A stretch of DNA of 64,000 nt. Source: Kalaharituber pfeilii (lineage: Eukaryota > Ascomycota > Pezizomycetes > Pezizales > Pezizaceae). The translations under genes were made by a program, and so were the position numbers. The first letter of the stretch is position 1. Every line of letters begins with the position of its first letter. Below are positions 28,823 to 39,390 of the stretch, in pieces. The DNA lies in NCBI GenBank assembly GCA_015179045.1, contig WHUZ01000087.1, forward strand, positions 186,001 through 250,000, in the 5' to 3' direction. The notes beneath the pieces are model-generated. The model was not told where the DNA came from, made no database searches, and was given only the letters and a program-made list of their open reading frames with translations.

Positions 28823-30425
28823 TATTACGACTGACAGGCCCTGATTCCTACCACGCGTCACTGAAAAAGGCTTTGGAAAAATAAAAAATAGTGACTGGGG
28901 TCTGAGTCCGTGATGAAAGTGACAATGTTTGGGGCATTCGAGTTGCGAAAGATATGCTCTTTTCATATTTGTGAGAACTTGAATTTTGTTTGTGACAGTA
29001 AATATCCGCACTTGAATTAAAATTAAGTGGATTATTCCAAGATAGTTGAGGCAACTCTGTGACGAAATGAGGAGAGCTTTTGGCATTAAAGTAGTTCTGG
29101 GTGGCATCAACAGGTCTGTAGACCAAAGGATCTGTATTATATGACTTCAGGCTCTACATGTTTGCAGACGTTGGTCTATTCTGTGAAGGCAAAAATACAT
29201 GAAATGTTTGATCAGTCTGGTTTGTGCATTGGATTGCAGGTATTACAGCGATGAACAATACTTACGTAAAGAAGAGCCGAAGAAAGACTGCTATAGTACC
29301 TCACGGTGGCAGCCACGCCTCACGATCTTGCAATTGCGCCAGTTCGATTTTAATTTCACTAAGACCCATTGTGGTGACGACGACGGGATGGGTAAAGGGA
29401 AGCTTGGCATGGAAGGCACGTGGAGATAAGGGGAGCACGTGAGGCGTTCATGGCTATCATATGTATATAGACTTTCTCTACTGTAGCTCATACAATCAAC
29501 AACCTTCTCTTCTGATCTTTTCGCACTCGCACTCGCACCCGGTCGTACGTTCGCTCCCCCAGTTCTCACCGTTCCGGTCCATCCAAAGTCAGTAGTGGAT
29601 ACTATCTGTCTATTTACACCATGTTCCACCAGCAGCCGGGACACCTTTACCACTATAATCAACCACCTGACGGAGTCTACCAGGCTAGTAGAAAGGCGCA
29701 GGGGCAGCAGAAGAGATCTTGAGAGAGTTTGCGATCGGCAGTGAGTTTGGTGAGAATGGCTTCCCCTGTTGCGCTGAAAAGCCAAATGCTTCCCCTTTCG
29801 ACATCAGTAATACATTCCTAATTGTGTTCTCACCTCTCCTATTCTGTAGTGGAGAGTATCGATCTTCACGCCTTTTTTTTTCTTTATTTTTTGGGGGGGG
29901 ATCACGGATTCACGGTGCGATGAAGGCTCAACGGCATCCACTGTTTCGCACGGGTACGGGTATCTAGCGCTGGCGGAACGAAGTCTGAAGGGCGGTCTCA
30001 ATAGTCAAATGTCAAGGAAAGGATCTGTGTGGCCCGTAGTCTTGTCTGCGATCTCTGGTCTGTCTGATCTATACCTGCGTATCCATGTCTGTGCCTGCTT
30101 GCTTGTGTGCCCATACAGTCCTATCTACATCAATTTATAGACCACCTTCACCTTCCAACTGAGCCTATACATCCACATCTCGCTTGCTAAATATGAGCTT
30201 GCTTCCTTAGCATATATACCCATCATCATATAGCCCTACCGATGAGTGGCGTTCTGGCCGTTCCGGCCCGCGTTTAGCCCTATTCTTTCCATCGGTACCG
30301 AGGTTACCACCACAACGGTTTCTAAGATGATGTAGTAAATAGAGCGTGTAACTTAGAACAACGCTTCGTGCTTGAACTTGGAGAGGGCAGCTCTTGCTGG
30401 CCCTTCTTATAGTCAATTCTGCGTC
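28823..30425. other. Intergenic, nothing recognised
   Basis: No coherent coding region. Short frames at 29200-29440 and 29291-29785 lack recognisable domains. A T/G homopolymer patch lies at 29870-29900. Confidence 0.45.
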
Positions 30426-30430
30426 CCTTC

Positions 30431-30505
30431 CACCTATTGTCTAACCTGCTATGATATCATGATGTTGCACCTATTGTCTTACTTGCTATGAGATCATGAT
30501 GTTCT
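30431..30505. repeat. 37-bp tandem duplication
   Basis: Two copies of CACCTATTGTCTAACCTGCT...ATCATGATGTT starting at 30431 and 30468, with a few differences. Confidence 0.75.
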
Positions 30506-30682
30506 ATCCCTCAGCCACTGCCTCGCATCATCTAGAAGTCCATCTGGTAGCTCTACCCCTAGAGGTCCGTTCAGTGGCTTTGCTCCTAGAGGTCCGCCCG
30601 GTGTCTGACACTGTGCTAAGACCATGCCGTCAGATCCTTGCAATCCACATCCGTCCCCGACCCATGTTTCATTGCCCAACTG

Positions 30683-31645
30683 CAGCTACGAAATGTCTCT
30701 CTATCCACTCAGTTTTTTCTGACTGGATGCAGGTAGGGGTAACCGATGCGCGCTAGCTACTCCGTATAAAGCGACCGCCAATCTAGTAGTACGTACATCC
30801 ATGCTCCAATCCAAGCAAAGGATAGATTGAAACCGTTGGAAAAAAAAAAAAAAACTAATCGATACTTCTCATGCTGCCTCACCTCTACCCACTGGTATTA
30901 CTTCAGCTCTCACATTCTCGCCTCCTACTGCCTCACCTCACATCTCCTCACCTCACCTCATATCGCCTCACATTGCCTCGCGTCACATCGGCTCGCTTCA
31001 TACGCACGTGTTTTTAAATTGACGACAATGTCCGCATCACTCCTACGTGCCCGTAAAGTTCTTGCTGCTATGCCGGCTGCATATTTGAAAAGGCCAGAGA
31101 AGGAGGAACGCTATGGGCTAAACCCGAGTGCTGCGAGACCTCGACTACAAGCTTATGCATTTTCTTAAAGCTTCTTGATTTTGGTAGCAAGTGGCTCCAT
31201 ATTCAAGAACGTTATGATATTGCTGAAAGTCGCACTCGGGGTGATATCATTCTGCACTGATGGCTGAAAGTGGCTGAAGCACCAGAGAGTTCACAGAGGA
31301 AAGTGACTTGACGGAGGAGAGTGACTGAAACGCCGGCATATCAAGAAATTCAGGAGCGCGATGACAGTGCAGACAACCACACTCAGGATGTTATTGATCT
31401 GCACTCATGCAGGATAGTTAAGAAGGATACTGAAGTAGATATCCAAGTATTGCAGTAGGTGGCCGGGCAGTGTCGTAGATAAATGTGGGCATGAATCTGA
31501 GCATGGGTTATACGTACTACTAGATTGGCGGTCGCTTTAAATACATATATAGCTCAAGTAGCGTCGCTTATCCCTACCTACATCCAGTCAAAAAAAGTGA
31601 TTGGACAGAGACATTTCGCTGCAGCTGTCGGTTGATCAGGTCGAA
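30683..31645. repeat. Long inverted repeat (about 110-bp arms, about 720-bp spacer)
   Basis: The left arm 30683-30798 and the complement of right arm 31512-31640 share CGAAATGTCTCT, GACTGGATGYAGGTAGGG and AAAGCGACCGCCAATCTAGTAGTACGTA (split here at 20 bases when read). It is probably a MITE or a decayed DNA transposon. The spacer includes CCTCACATCG-like repeats (30920-31000) and a short frame MSASLLRARKVLAAMPAAYL. Boundaries and TSD were not determined. Confidence 0.6.
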
Positions 31646-31708
31646 TTGTCACTTGCAGCTTTACAGGTGAATATGAGTGGATATCCCCTTCCAGGGTATG
31701 CCCTGACA

Positions 31709-31765
31709 CTCGCCATAGCCCTCAGGGCGGCATGCGAGTACTGATTAAAAAAAAAAAAAAAAAAA
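31709..31765 (+). mobile_element. Hairpin-only retroposon, family A
   Basis: A 38-nt core CTCGCCATAGCCCTCAGGGC...GCGAGTACTGATT and poly-A. Perfect 11-bp TSD ATGCCCTGACA at 31698-31708 and 31766-31776. Confidence 0.9.
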
Positions 31766-31789
31766 ATGCCCTGACAGGGGGGGCTGGAG

Positions 31790-31836
31790 GGAGGTCACGT
31801 AACCCCGCAAACAGGCTACAAGCCCATGGCTGGAAT
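31790..31836 (-). mobile_element. Family B hairpin, tail lost
   Basis: GGTCACGTAACCCCGCAAAC, AGGCTACAAGCCCATGGCTGG. The sequence is family B on the minus strand, but poly-T and TSD are not clear. Confidence 0.65.
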
Positions 31837-31839
31837 TCT

Positions 31840-32213
31840 CCATTACCGTGAATTGAGGCCTCTGCAGTACCCTCGGTTGGCTTTTCGGCCTTGGGGCCTC
31901 TGCCGGAAATTTTCTCTTCCTTTTTCCGTTCCACCTCCGGTTTTTTCTCCTTATAAGAAATAATTCCCGCGAAGAAGGAAGTCTCCTTGCTCTTCTTGGC
32001 TGAGTTAGAATGCTTCACCTTCTTTCCCTTCTTGTCACCGCCTTTAAGCTCAGCGCTGCTGGAAGGATCAGAACTGCCACCGGACTTGGCCTTCTTCTTT
32101 GCCTTTTTCTTTGCCTTCTTCTTGTCTCCATTCTTTTTCTCCTTATTTTCTTCCTTCGTCTCCTCTTTCTCCTTCTTTTCTTCTCCAATGATAGTTTTGG
32201 ACAGCTGCTTCAA
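31840..32213 (-). CDS. Lys-rich open frame, uncertain
   Basis: An open frame from 32213 downward, extremely Lys/Glu-rich (KKAKKKAKKKAKSGG; GDKKGKKVKHSNSAKKSKE; EVERKKEEKISG). Past 31840 it runs into the family B retroposon, so the real C-terminus is lost or the frame is spurious. It has no recognisable domain. Low-complexity basic segments like this occur in nucleolar or ribosome-biogenesis proteins, but also by chance in A-rich DNA. It may be a captured exon next to LINE B. I give no function. Confidence 0.25.
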
Positions 32214-32452
32214 TGAAGGTTTTTGGAGGAGCAGCTGGTTGGCGTGACGAGGTTTGAGAGGAGGGCAGGCAAGTTCTTAATTGATTAAGTGGGGATAGAG
32301 AGGCGTGGGAGGTGGGTGATGTTGGAGGCAGGTGATAGCAGGTGAGGCAGAGGGAAGCCGGTGAGTAGGCACAAAAGATCCCTATGGGACGGGGAGGTCG
32401 CAGGCATGGGGGGGCTATCAAAACCAACATTGGCAGAGCCAAGGTGTTGCCG

Positions 32453-32669
32453 CCAGGGGGGAGGCGAGCGCTATTTAGACCGGACAACACAGGACAGGAG
32501 CAGGGAGACACCCTCGTAGCACTGATGGATTGGTTGGAACAATATATAGGGACTGGACTACTAATACTTACTTTCAATTTCTCGTTCTACCTCATTCTCT
32601 CTCACCATTCATGTAACTAAACCACGCCATAGCCCATAGGGCGGCATGCGAGAAATGATATTTAAAAAA
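32453..32669 (+). mobile_element. LINE A-tailed insertion in LINE B
   Basis: TSD GGTGTTGCCG / GGCGTTGCCG (one mismatch) at 32443-32452 and 32670-32679. It ends CACGCCATAGCCCATAGGGC, GGCATGCGAGAAATGATATTT and A6. The body encodes ALMDWLEQYIGTGLL in one frame. Confidence 0.8.
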
Positions 32670-32705
32670 GGCGTTGCCGCTCGCTGACTCACAGCCTGCA
32701 ATCAG

Positions 32706-32802
32706 CACTGTTCCCAACCGGCCTGGCTTGGCAGGCCGGAAACCGCCTGGGGCGGCCCCGGCGGAGCTTTTGATGGCCTGGGCCGGCCCGTTGGGAACAC
32801 TG
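32706..32802. mobile_element. 97-bp hAT-type mini-element
   Basis: The ends CACTGTTCCCAACCGGCC and (complement of right) CAGTGTTCCCAACGGGCC match the TIRs of the 753-bp hAT MITE at 23533. The interior is GC-rich and foldable. The LINE B copy near 9985 lacks it. The TSD is unclear (CAATCAG on both sides, offset). Confidence 0.7.
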
Positions 32803-32865
32803 TGCAGCCAATCAGTGCGGTCAAGGGAGCAGAAAAAGCCAGCAAGCGAAGGACCTCACCCATGG

Positions 32866-33062
32866 TTTTTTTGTTTTTTTTTTATTTCAATACTCGCATG
32901 CCGCCCTATGGGCTATGGCGAGGGTTTATTAAGAGAAAGAGAAAATAAAAACAGCCGATAATTACATGTAGTGCCCGCGGTGCTCGTACATGGTGCGGGT
33001 GAAGTGTCAATACGGGATGGGGTGTCCTTCACTTCCGTCCTCTATCCCATTCGTATTGTCCT
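32866..33062 (-). mobile_element. LINE A, ORF1-only type, 3' end in LINE B
   Basis: Perfect 14-bp TSD GACCTCACCCATGG at 32852-32865 and 33063-33076. On the minus strand it holds the ORF1 last codons (EYE-type end near 33040), the CCCGC hairpin UTR and the A hairpin CCTCGCCATAGCCCATAGGG, with a T/G-interrupted tail. Confidence 0.85.
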
Positions 33063-34043
33063 GACCTCACCCATGGTGGAGCTGATAGCCGAAAGGCGGT
33101 AGAGGTTGAAGGATGCTGGGGCAGTGAACCTTGCGTGGGTGAAGGCGCTTGGTGAGATTGAGGGAAACGAGAAGGCAGAAGAGATGGCGATAGAAGAGGC
33201 CAGACACATGAGTTCTGACGAACAGGTAATGGAGGGTGGCTTACATCAAGAATATTTTTGAAGAGAGAACAGGGGAGGGAATGAATTGGTGTTGTGAAGG
33301 GGAACTTGTGAAGTGGAGTAGGAGGGGACTCACAAACTACATGTGGCTACGGACTGGGAAAGGTGCTATAAAGAGGAGGAAGATCAGGAGTAAGGGGGTG
33401 TGCTGCACATATAGGGAAATAGGGAGCTCAACGCAGATAGTGTTCGAGTGCGGTCAGTTAAAGCAGGCCAAGTTGGAAGAAAGCCGCGCGCGAGGCCAGT
33501 ATGTGATTTTAGTGTAGGTAGACAGGTAAGTGCCCAGGTATGGGTCCCTGCCGTAGGTGGTAGCCTGTATGCGGGGTCCGGTGATCATAGTGATGTGTCG
33601 CGTAGCTCAATGCCAAGTTTGCATTGGTGCACGGGGTCTTGGCGTCTCAGCCCTCCAGTTACAACTTACACAGACATGCACACATTAAGAGAGTGGCCCG
33701 ATGCTGAACATAGAATTACAAGTAGATAGGCAATGAAGTTTCCAAATTCAATTGGTAATTAAGCCAATTTTATTCATACTATATATAACACTTGAGCATA
33801 TTATGAAATCTTAATATTAACTACAGCTTATAATTAGCATTAATACCCCCCGGCGGTGTAACTAGAATGGGTATGAACTGCAGTCAGGCTTGTATGTAGG
33901 CTTCTCATGGCGCCTCACCAAATTTTTTTCCCCTTTTTTTTTTTTTTTTTTTTTTTGGTTGTCTGTACATATATGTGCACAAGGCCCTGTTTTAGAAGAT
34001 GTCACCAAAATTAGGATAACAATCGAATACCAGTAAACCTATA

Positions 34044-34342
34044 GTAGACTCATAATACAAGAATGCATGTTATCGACTAGGGTGGAGTGAGTATCTTCTG
34101 ACATCAAATATATTCTTATTAGAACTACGTATAAAAAAGAAACAAGAAAGGTTGAGGAATACAAAAGAGTAGTATAACAGATACAAGAAAATATAGAAAA
34201 TAGAGATGTTTAGAATTGAGAGAAATAAGGTCCGAAGAAAAGGATAACTTTGAGAGAAAAATCAGTAATTTTGTTCTGTCTGCCTTTTGGCATTCTTTTC
34301 AGCTATTTGAGCACTTCAGATGCGATACCTCTATTTATACTA
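34044..34342 (+). mobile_element. Diverged copy of the 37793 pogo-type MITE (left part)
   Basis: AGTAGACTCATAATACAAGA followed by blocks shared with 37793-38194 (AATAAGGTCCGAAGAAAAGG, CTTTTGGCATTCTTTTCAGC). It is interrupted at 34343 by a Tc1/mariner-like element and may continue after 35521. Confidence 0.55.
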
Positions 34343-35519
34343 TGGTGGAGTGCACCAGTAAGGGACCACCTGTAACATTCGGCCGCCTGCTGACTAATAC
34401 ACCAAATTCATGACCCATGTAGCTCAGGCTGTCCCGCTCGCCTACTCTCTTTGTTCCTCTTGAGACTTTTGGGCACCTCATATCTCCACATCGCAACGGT
34501 TTTTAATTTCCGATAACTTGAATTAAGCTTCTACAGGTGAGTGCGATTTCATAGCTTCTATTTATCCATGAATATTAACTAAATATGTGCAGTTCTACTG
34601 ATATTCCGGCATATACCATAATGGCTCGTCCTACCAAGAAAAGAAGAGCTATATTAAATGCTGTTGCTGCTAGGAAAGAGAAAAGAAGAGCACTTTTGGT
34701 GGAAGTAGATGCCGGCGAGCCACCTGCAATAGAGATGGACATCCCCAGACCACTTGTATATAGTGAAAGTGAGGAGTCTTCGGTGGATGAGTCTGAGAGT
34801 GATCTAGAAGAGGAGGAACAGAATGAGCAGGAGGTTCAAGACTTGAACATGGTGGTAGATGTTTATAAAGAGCTCATGAAAAATATAGTGGATGTAGATT
34901 TTTCTACTATTGAGTTCAAATATCAACGTGGAGTACAAGTCTCTTGCCAGACTCTATGGCGGCATAAAAAAGTAGAACAAAACTTGCAGCACTCAGCTAC
35001 TGGATGCCGACAATTAACAGCTTACTTTACTACACTAACAAATAAAGCGGTTGAGGCGACTTCAAGTTCATCTACAGACATCATATTGGAGCCAAAATCT
35101 GAAGTAGAAATGCGAAAAGAAATACTTTTAGCTGGAGTTCGGGAGCTGCGGAAGAAATTAAAATGGTACTGATGAGTTTACACAACGTGTATATAAGAGT
35201 CATCGAAGAGTTGAGTAGATCTTTTCTCTATATAGTAATTTTTTCTTTCTGCACTAGTACTAATTCTGCAATCTTGGCAATCTTGGCATGTAACAATTAA
35301 AAGGCTTCCCATACAAAGTGCAAATTTTTTAATCTGCTATTTCTCAACATCACATTAAATTTTTTTTAATTTGGACAATGAAGAGTTGTAGAGCAAGCGA
35401 AATAGTACATGCCTACATTGTTTAATTTTTTATCAGATGTGGTTGGGTGATGGAATAGAGTTGCAAGTTCCGGTTCAGTATTTTGGTCGCGGATGGTCCC
35501 TTACTGATGCACTCCACCA
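34343..35519. mobile_element. Tc1/mariner-like element carrying an ORF
   Basis: 1177 bp. Terminal repeats TGGTGGAGTGCACCAGTAAG (left) and TGGTGGAGTGCATCAGTAAG (complement of right) extend to about 28 bp. The TSD is TA at 34341-34342 and 35520-35521. It encloses one open frame (34621-35172) and no DDE transposase. Confidence 0.75.
34621..35172 (+). CDS. Basic/acidic ORF within the Tc1/mariner-like element
   Basis: 183 codons from MARPTKKRRAIL; an in-frame ATG 36 bp upstream is also possible. There is a basic N-terminus (KKRRAILNAVAARKEKRRA, nuclear-localisation-like), an acidic stretch (EESSVDESESDLEEEEQNEQ), then a segment reading YQRGVQVSCQTLWRHKKVEQ and HSATGCRQLTAYF. That last pattern resembles segments I associate with fungal transposon-borne ORFs that bind DNA, but I cannot name the family. 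The frame is intact and has normal codon content, unlike the decayed transposases around it. It could be a truncated transposase N-terminus or an accessory gene. The mobile context is firmer than the function. Confidence 0.5.
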   Translation: MARPTKKRRAILNAVAARKEKRRALLVEVDAGEPPAIEMDIPRPLVYSESEESSVDESESDLEEEEQNEQEVQDLNMVVDVYKELMKNIVDVDFSTIEFKYQRGVQVSCQTLWRHKKVEQNLQHSATGCRQLTAYFTTLTNKAVEATSSSSTDIILEPKSEVEMRKEILLAGVRELRKKLKWY

Positions 35520-35816
35520 TACAGGTATTCCTTATTGATAAGCTTACTCTTATAGACCTAGTGCAAGAATTGCATTACTATATTGGGTAGCGCCCTGCAT
35601 TGAGACTTGGTTGGGGAAATCTGTACGCGGAGTAGGGGGCGACATTTGGTTCGATGACTACGCACACCATTAAATGGGTACATGCACGTTCTGCCCCATA
35701 GTATGCAGCGAGTTTGAAGGTATTCTTTCCACCTCCACCACTCCATCGTTCTCCCGCAGCTCTACCGCTTCTACCACTCTACCACTCCTACTGCCCGCAT
35801 TGCTACTTTTTTGTTT

Positions 35817-35882
35817 TTTTTTAATATCATTGATCGCCTGCCGCCCTGTGGGCTATGGCGATGAAGGTACAAAGAAGATAGT

Positions 35883-35916
<34 letters not shown>

Positions 35917-36640
35917 TATCAATACTCGCATGCCGCCCTATGGGCTATGGCGAGGGTTTATTAAAACGAAAAGGAACTAAAAACAGCCGATAAGTACATG
36001 TAGTGCCCGCGGTGCTCGTACATGATGCGGGTGAACTGTCAATACGGGATGGGGTGTCCTTCACTTCCGTCCTCTATCCCATTCGTATTGTCCTGCTCGA
36101 AGCCATCTTCCTCCCAGTCTCACCCTGTCTACTTTCGATGCCTCCTCCAAGTACACCACCACCGAGCTTGTCTTTTTTCCCTCCTCTATCAAAGTTGTCT
36201 TCTTCCTCAGCCATCGAATCCCCGTGATCTTTCCTAGGTCCTGGTTGGCTGCCTCCATCCATCGTCGGACGTTCCCGATAGTGGTATATAAAAAATTGGA
36301 TGAAATAACGAAGATAAAGTGAAATAGAGAGATATAAAAGAGTCCTGTCCCCGGTGTCCGTCAATGTCCGTCACTGTTCCATCCATCCCAGCAGTGCCGC
36401 CAGTGGGTCCCCGGCTTCTGACTCCCTGTCCCCTTTGGGATTCAATATCGCGTCGCGGCCCCCGGGCCATTTCTTCTTCTATACCCTGCATCGGTCTAGC
36501 ACGTGGGCCGTTGTCTCCTCCTCTTCTCCGCACCATCTGCATTCTAGACCATCTGCCTTGCCTAGACCGTAACTCCACTGTCAAAGGCCCTTGCCGCCAA
36601 GGAGCCCTGCGAGCGTTTGGCACTGCTGCTACTGGTAATA
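35817..36640 (-). mobile_element. LINE A 3' fragment with nested insertion
   Basis: Tail and hairpin at 35817-35865 (complement: ATCGCCATAGCCCACAGGGC, GGCAGGCGATCAATG). The ORF2 end resumes at about 36291-36640 with zinc knuckle and tether in broken frames. It is interrupted by the ORF1-only element 35891-36276. The host target may be GCTAC near 35810 and 36615. Confidence 0.7.
35891..36276 (-). mobile_element. LINE A, ORF1-only type, with (TA)n tail
   Basis: Perfect 14-bp TSD GATAGTGGTATATA at 35877-35890 and 36277-36290. On the minus strand it has ORF1 C-terminus (WLEAANQDLGKITGIRWL; VRLGGRWLRAGQYEWDRGRK-stop at 36061), the CCCGC hairpin UTR, and the A hairpin CCTCGCCATAGCCCATAGGG ending in A5 and (TA)n instead of pure poly-A. 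Confidence 0.9.
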
Positions 36641-37114
36641 CTGCTCGCACTGCGCACTACTGTTACTACTCCTACCGCCCGATCACTCTGTCACACTCTA
36701 CATATCCTAGCCTAGCTGTGCTACTAGTAGATGTCCACTTGCATATATCTATTGCATCAGTTGCACGCAACATAAAACCAAGTGGTGAAGGGATATTGCA
36801 TAAGGGATGTATATACTCTATTCCATTTTAGGTTCCACTTGTGGCTAGACTCCTATGTACTATATACCATATTTGACGATTACTAAACGGCGACAATTAT
36901 GACCACTCTCCATATAAAACTCCTGATCTTTAACTCTATGAAACACCATAATAAAACATCACATAAATAGATATCACTTTGTAACTTTATTCTTCATTGT
37001 CTGATTTCTCATTTTACAATGTGAAACTAAATTTCTCTATTTATTTTAGTTGCGCTTTAGAGCATTGAAGTTGGGGTGCAATTTACTCCACGTTCAGATG
37101 TCTCCAACCATACT

Positions 37115-37165
37115 CCTTTGTTTTTCTTGATTACATAACCCCGCATACAATCTACGACTGGAGCA
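37115..37165 (-). mobile_element. Family B tail remnant
   Basis: TTGTTTTTCTTGATTACATA then ACCCCGCATACAATCTACGA. It matches the complement of the B 3' end with a degraded hairpin. No TSD was recognised. Confidence 0.5.
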
Positions 37166-37265
37166 AGGAAAGAATATTCCTTATATTAGTACCGAAAGTC
37201 TACTACAGGTATTGCAACGTAATCGACAATTTTACATTTATATGTATACTTTAGTTGATTACAAA

Positions 37266-37322
37266 TTTTTTTTTTTTTTCAATATTACGTAACGCTGCTT
37301 GCAGCTGTTCACTATAGCAGAG
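37266..37322 (-). mobile_element. Hairpin-only family B, diverged
   Basis: Poly-T, CAATATTACGTAACGCTGC, TTGCAGCTGTTCACTATAGC, AGAGC. It has family B order and length; TSD not visible. Confidence 0.6.
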
Positions 37323-37792
37323 CGGGTTCATTATATAGCCTGGTTTTGTTGTTACACATATAAATCGGCTACGAGTAGCGGCTCAGCGGAGATACGTGGA
37401 TATAACTTTTTTTAAATAAAAGCCCTTTATAGACTTTGTCAACCACGTGATTCTCAATTCCAACTAGCTGAGTAATCCTGAGTTCAATTCGCTCAGAAAT
37501 AGTCATGAAGAAGATTACGTGATAACATACATATTACACGAATCGCCAGTAGCTGGTATGGACCCTAGAATTCCCTCCGCAACAATAATACCCACCTGCT
37601 TCTTCTCCAACTGTAAGCAATTGATACCTGCAGGGTTATGATGTCTTAGTTATAACGCAGCTGCGATCCTTCTAAATACGGTCAATTCGGGCTGTAAGCA
37701 TCTGCTTGAGACCAGTGGAGGTTGCTTATAACCGGAAATGGCTGAAGGAGCTATGCTCAATAAATTTTCGTTGCGGGGTAAAAGTCCCAATA

Positions 37793-38194
37793 CAGTAGAC
37801 TCGACATAAGAATGTCATGCGGCCGGAGAGGGGGATAAGCTTTTATCAAATGTACAGATTCTTATACAGAACTAAGTACAGGAAAGGCTCTAAGAGATAC
37901 AGATAAGGTGCGGAACATATAAGAGGTGGAAAATAGGTTCAAGGAAGTACAGGAAACAGAGAAGATGTCTACAACTAGACAGAATAAGGTTCGGAAAAAA
38001 GCTCAGAGGATGACTTGGAGGAGAGAAAATTGATAACTTTTCTTTCTTTGCTTTTCGCATTCTTCTCAGCTGTTTTGATCACTTTTAATGCGACGCTTCT
38101 CGTAGCACGTACGGTGACTAAGCAGAAAACTTACGAATATCCCTTATATCAAATATAATCTCATGTCGGACATGCTGGTACTGAGAGTCTACTG
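37793..38194. mobile_element. Pogo/Tigger-type MITE
   Basis: 402 bp. The ends CAGTAGACTCGACATAAG and (complement of right) CAGTAGACTCTCAGTACC share ten perfect bases. The TSD is TA at 37791-37792 and 38195-38196. No coding frame. Related to 34044-34342. Confidence 0.75.
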
Positions 38195-38559
38195 TATTAC
38201 TCTGCTTCGTGGCTGAAATCACTTCTGCACACAGTCCAATCAGTCAAAATACGACCCTCAAGTAGACAACTCGCGATTGTATTTCCATCAATGAGCAGAA
38301 AAATAAGAAATTCTGTAGTAATGAGAGTTTTTTATTTTCCCTCACAAAACCCATGGCACTGGAATTTGTTGCTTATAAGGCCAAGTTCAAGCTTATATCG
38401 GAGGTTGCTATAACCCCAGTTGACTCTAGGGAATTGATATCGGACTAGGGTTGACTATTTATGTGGTGCCGTGAGTGGGATCTTATTCACTTCTCACATC
38501 ATTTTTTGACTTAGCTATTCCCTCCAAAAGCTTGCTTCTCCGATCAAAGTTTGGCGGCA

Positions 38560-39056
38560 GCGAAAATTGGAGCTTTACTACCCTACCAGGACGAACTAGT
38601 CACAGAAGCCGGGATGCGGATGGAGGCGAAGCCCGACGGGCGGAAGAAAGAGACAGACTGGGGGTGAAGTACAAACCACTACAGCGGCTGGGGGAACAGA
38701 CAGCCACGCTGGAGGCGTTGCTAGAGGGGAAGGGCCTAAGGGCCTGGAAGTTCAGAATTGGCAAGGCGGAGAACCCGGAGTGTCGGTGGTGTGGGGAAGG
38801 GGAAGAGACGGTGAAACACATCTGGGAAGGATGTAGAGTCTGGAGGCGGAAGTGGCCAGGGGGTCAGGAGGCAGTGAGGGAACCCCCGGAGGGGAAGGAG
38901 GACGGCGGAGACCCACTAGTAGCGACGCTGTTGTGGGGGGGACGTTAGAGGCTCATTTCTTTCGCGTATAGTCCATTTATTTCCCTTATTTCGTATGTAC
39001 CTAACCTTTCCATAGCCCAGGGCAGCATGCGAGTAATGATACGAAAAAAAAAAAAA
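38560..39056 (+). mobile_element. LINE A 3' fragment
   Basis: 9-bp TSD TTGGCGGCA at 38551-38559 and 39057-39065. The ORF2 end is followed by a degraded hairpin (CCATAGCCCAGGGCAGCATG, CGAGTAATGATACG) and poly-A. Confidence 0.85.
38600..38948 (+). CDS. LINE A ORF2 C-terminus with zinc knuckle (partial)
   Basis: An open frame through the tether (RRAEERDRLGVKYKPLQRLG), the KGLRAWKFRIGKAENPE block and an intact zinc knuckle CRWCGEGEETVKHIWEGC, ending LLWGGR-stop at 38948. RNase H is missing because of 5' truncation; the first codons come from other frames or host DNA. The C-x2-C-x-H-x-C pattern is the same as in the copies at 10500 and 20000. It is non-functional alone. Confidence 0.75.
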
Positions 39057-39337
39057 TTGGCGGCAACTTAAGCTGCATAATTGTAACTTTCGGCGGTGCG
39101 GATATACACGAAGTAAATTTCCTATTGAGGATACCGGTAGCTAATCGCTGTTAGCATTGGTGATGATCTACGAGTTCTATAACACCTCATACCATAACTA
39201 ACCTGAATTAGGCTGGTCACAGAAAGTTGGGCAGCTAGAGGAAAAGCACTGACAACAGCGCTGTATATTTCCAGCGGTCCCTAACGTGGTGAGTAGGAAA
39301 AGGAGAAGGCAAGGAACGGATCATTCTTCCCTTTTTG

Positions 39338-39390
39338 TAAGTGGTCTCGTCATATTACGCGGTACACAAGTAATGATATTAAAAACAGGA
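39338..39390 (+). mobile_element. Degraded family A tail
   Basis: GTCTCGTCATATTACGCGGT then ACACAAGTAATGATATTAAA. It resembles the A 3' end with a damaged hairpin; no TSD was recognised. Confidence 0.45.

Larger units (their letters stand above)
32250..33600 (+). mobile_element. LINE B, second copy, with three insertions
   Basis: Collinear with the LINE B copy at 9748-11390: GAGGTGGGTGATGTTGGAGG near 32307, GAGCCAAGGTGTTGCC near 32436, GTGCGGTCAAGGGAGC near 32815, then VNLAWVKALGEIEGNEKAEE (about 33130-33190), a knuckle remnant GVCCTYREIGSSTQIVFEC and a 3' UTR ending CCCTGCCGTAGGTGG, TAGCCTGTATGCGGGG. It is interrupted at 32453-32669, 32706-32802 and 32866-33062. Confidence 0.7.

Noticed and set aside
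31722..32213. Lys-rich frame as a confident gene
   Set aside because: Its end is retroposon sequence and the rest is low-complexity; kept only at low confidence.
33915..33960. Poly-T tract as another retroposon
   Set aside because: No A- or B-type hairpin adjoins it and no flanking duplication was seen.
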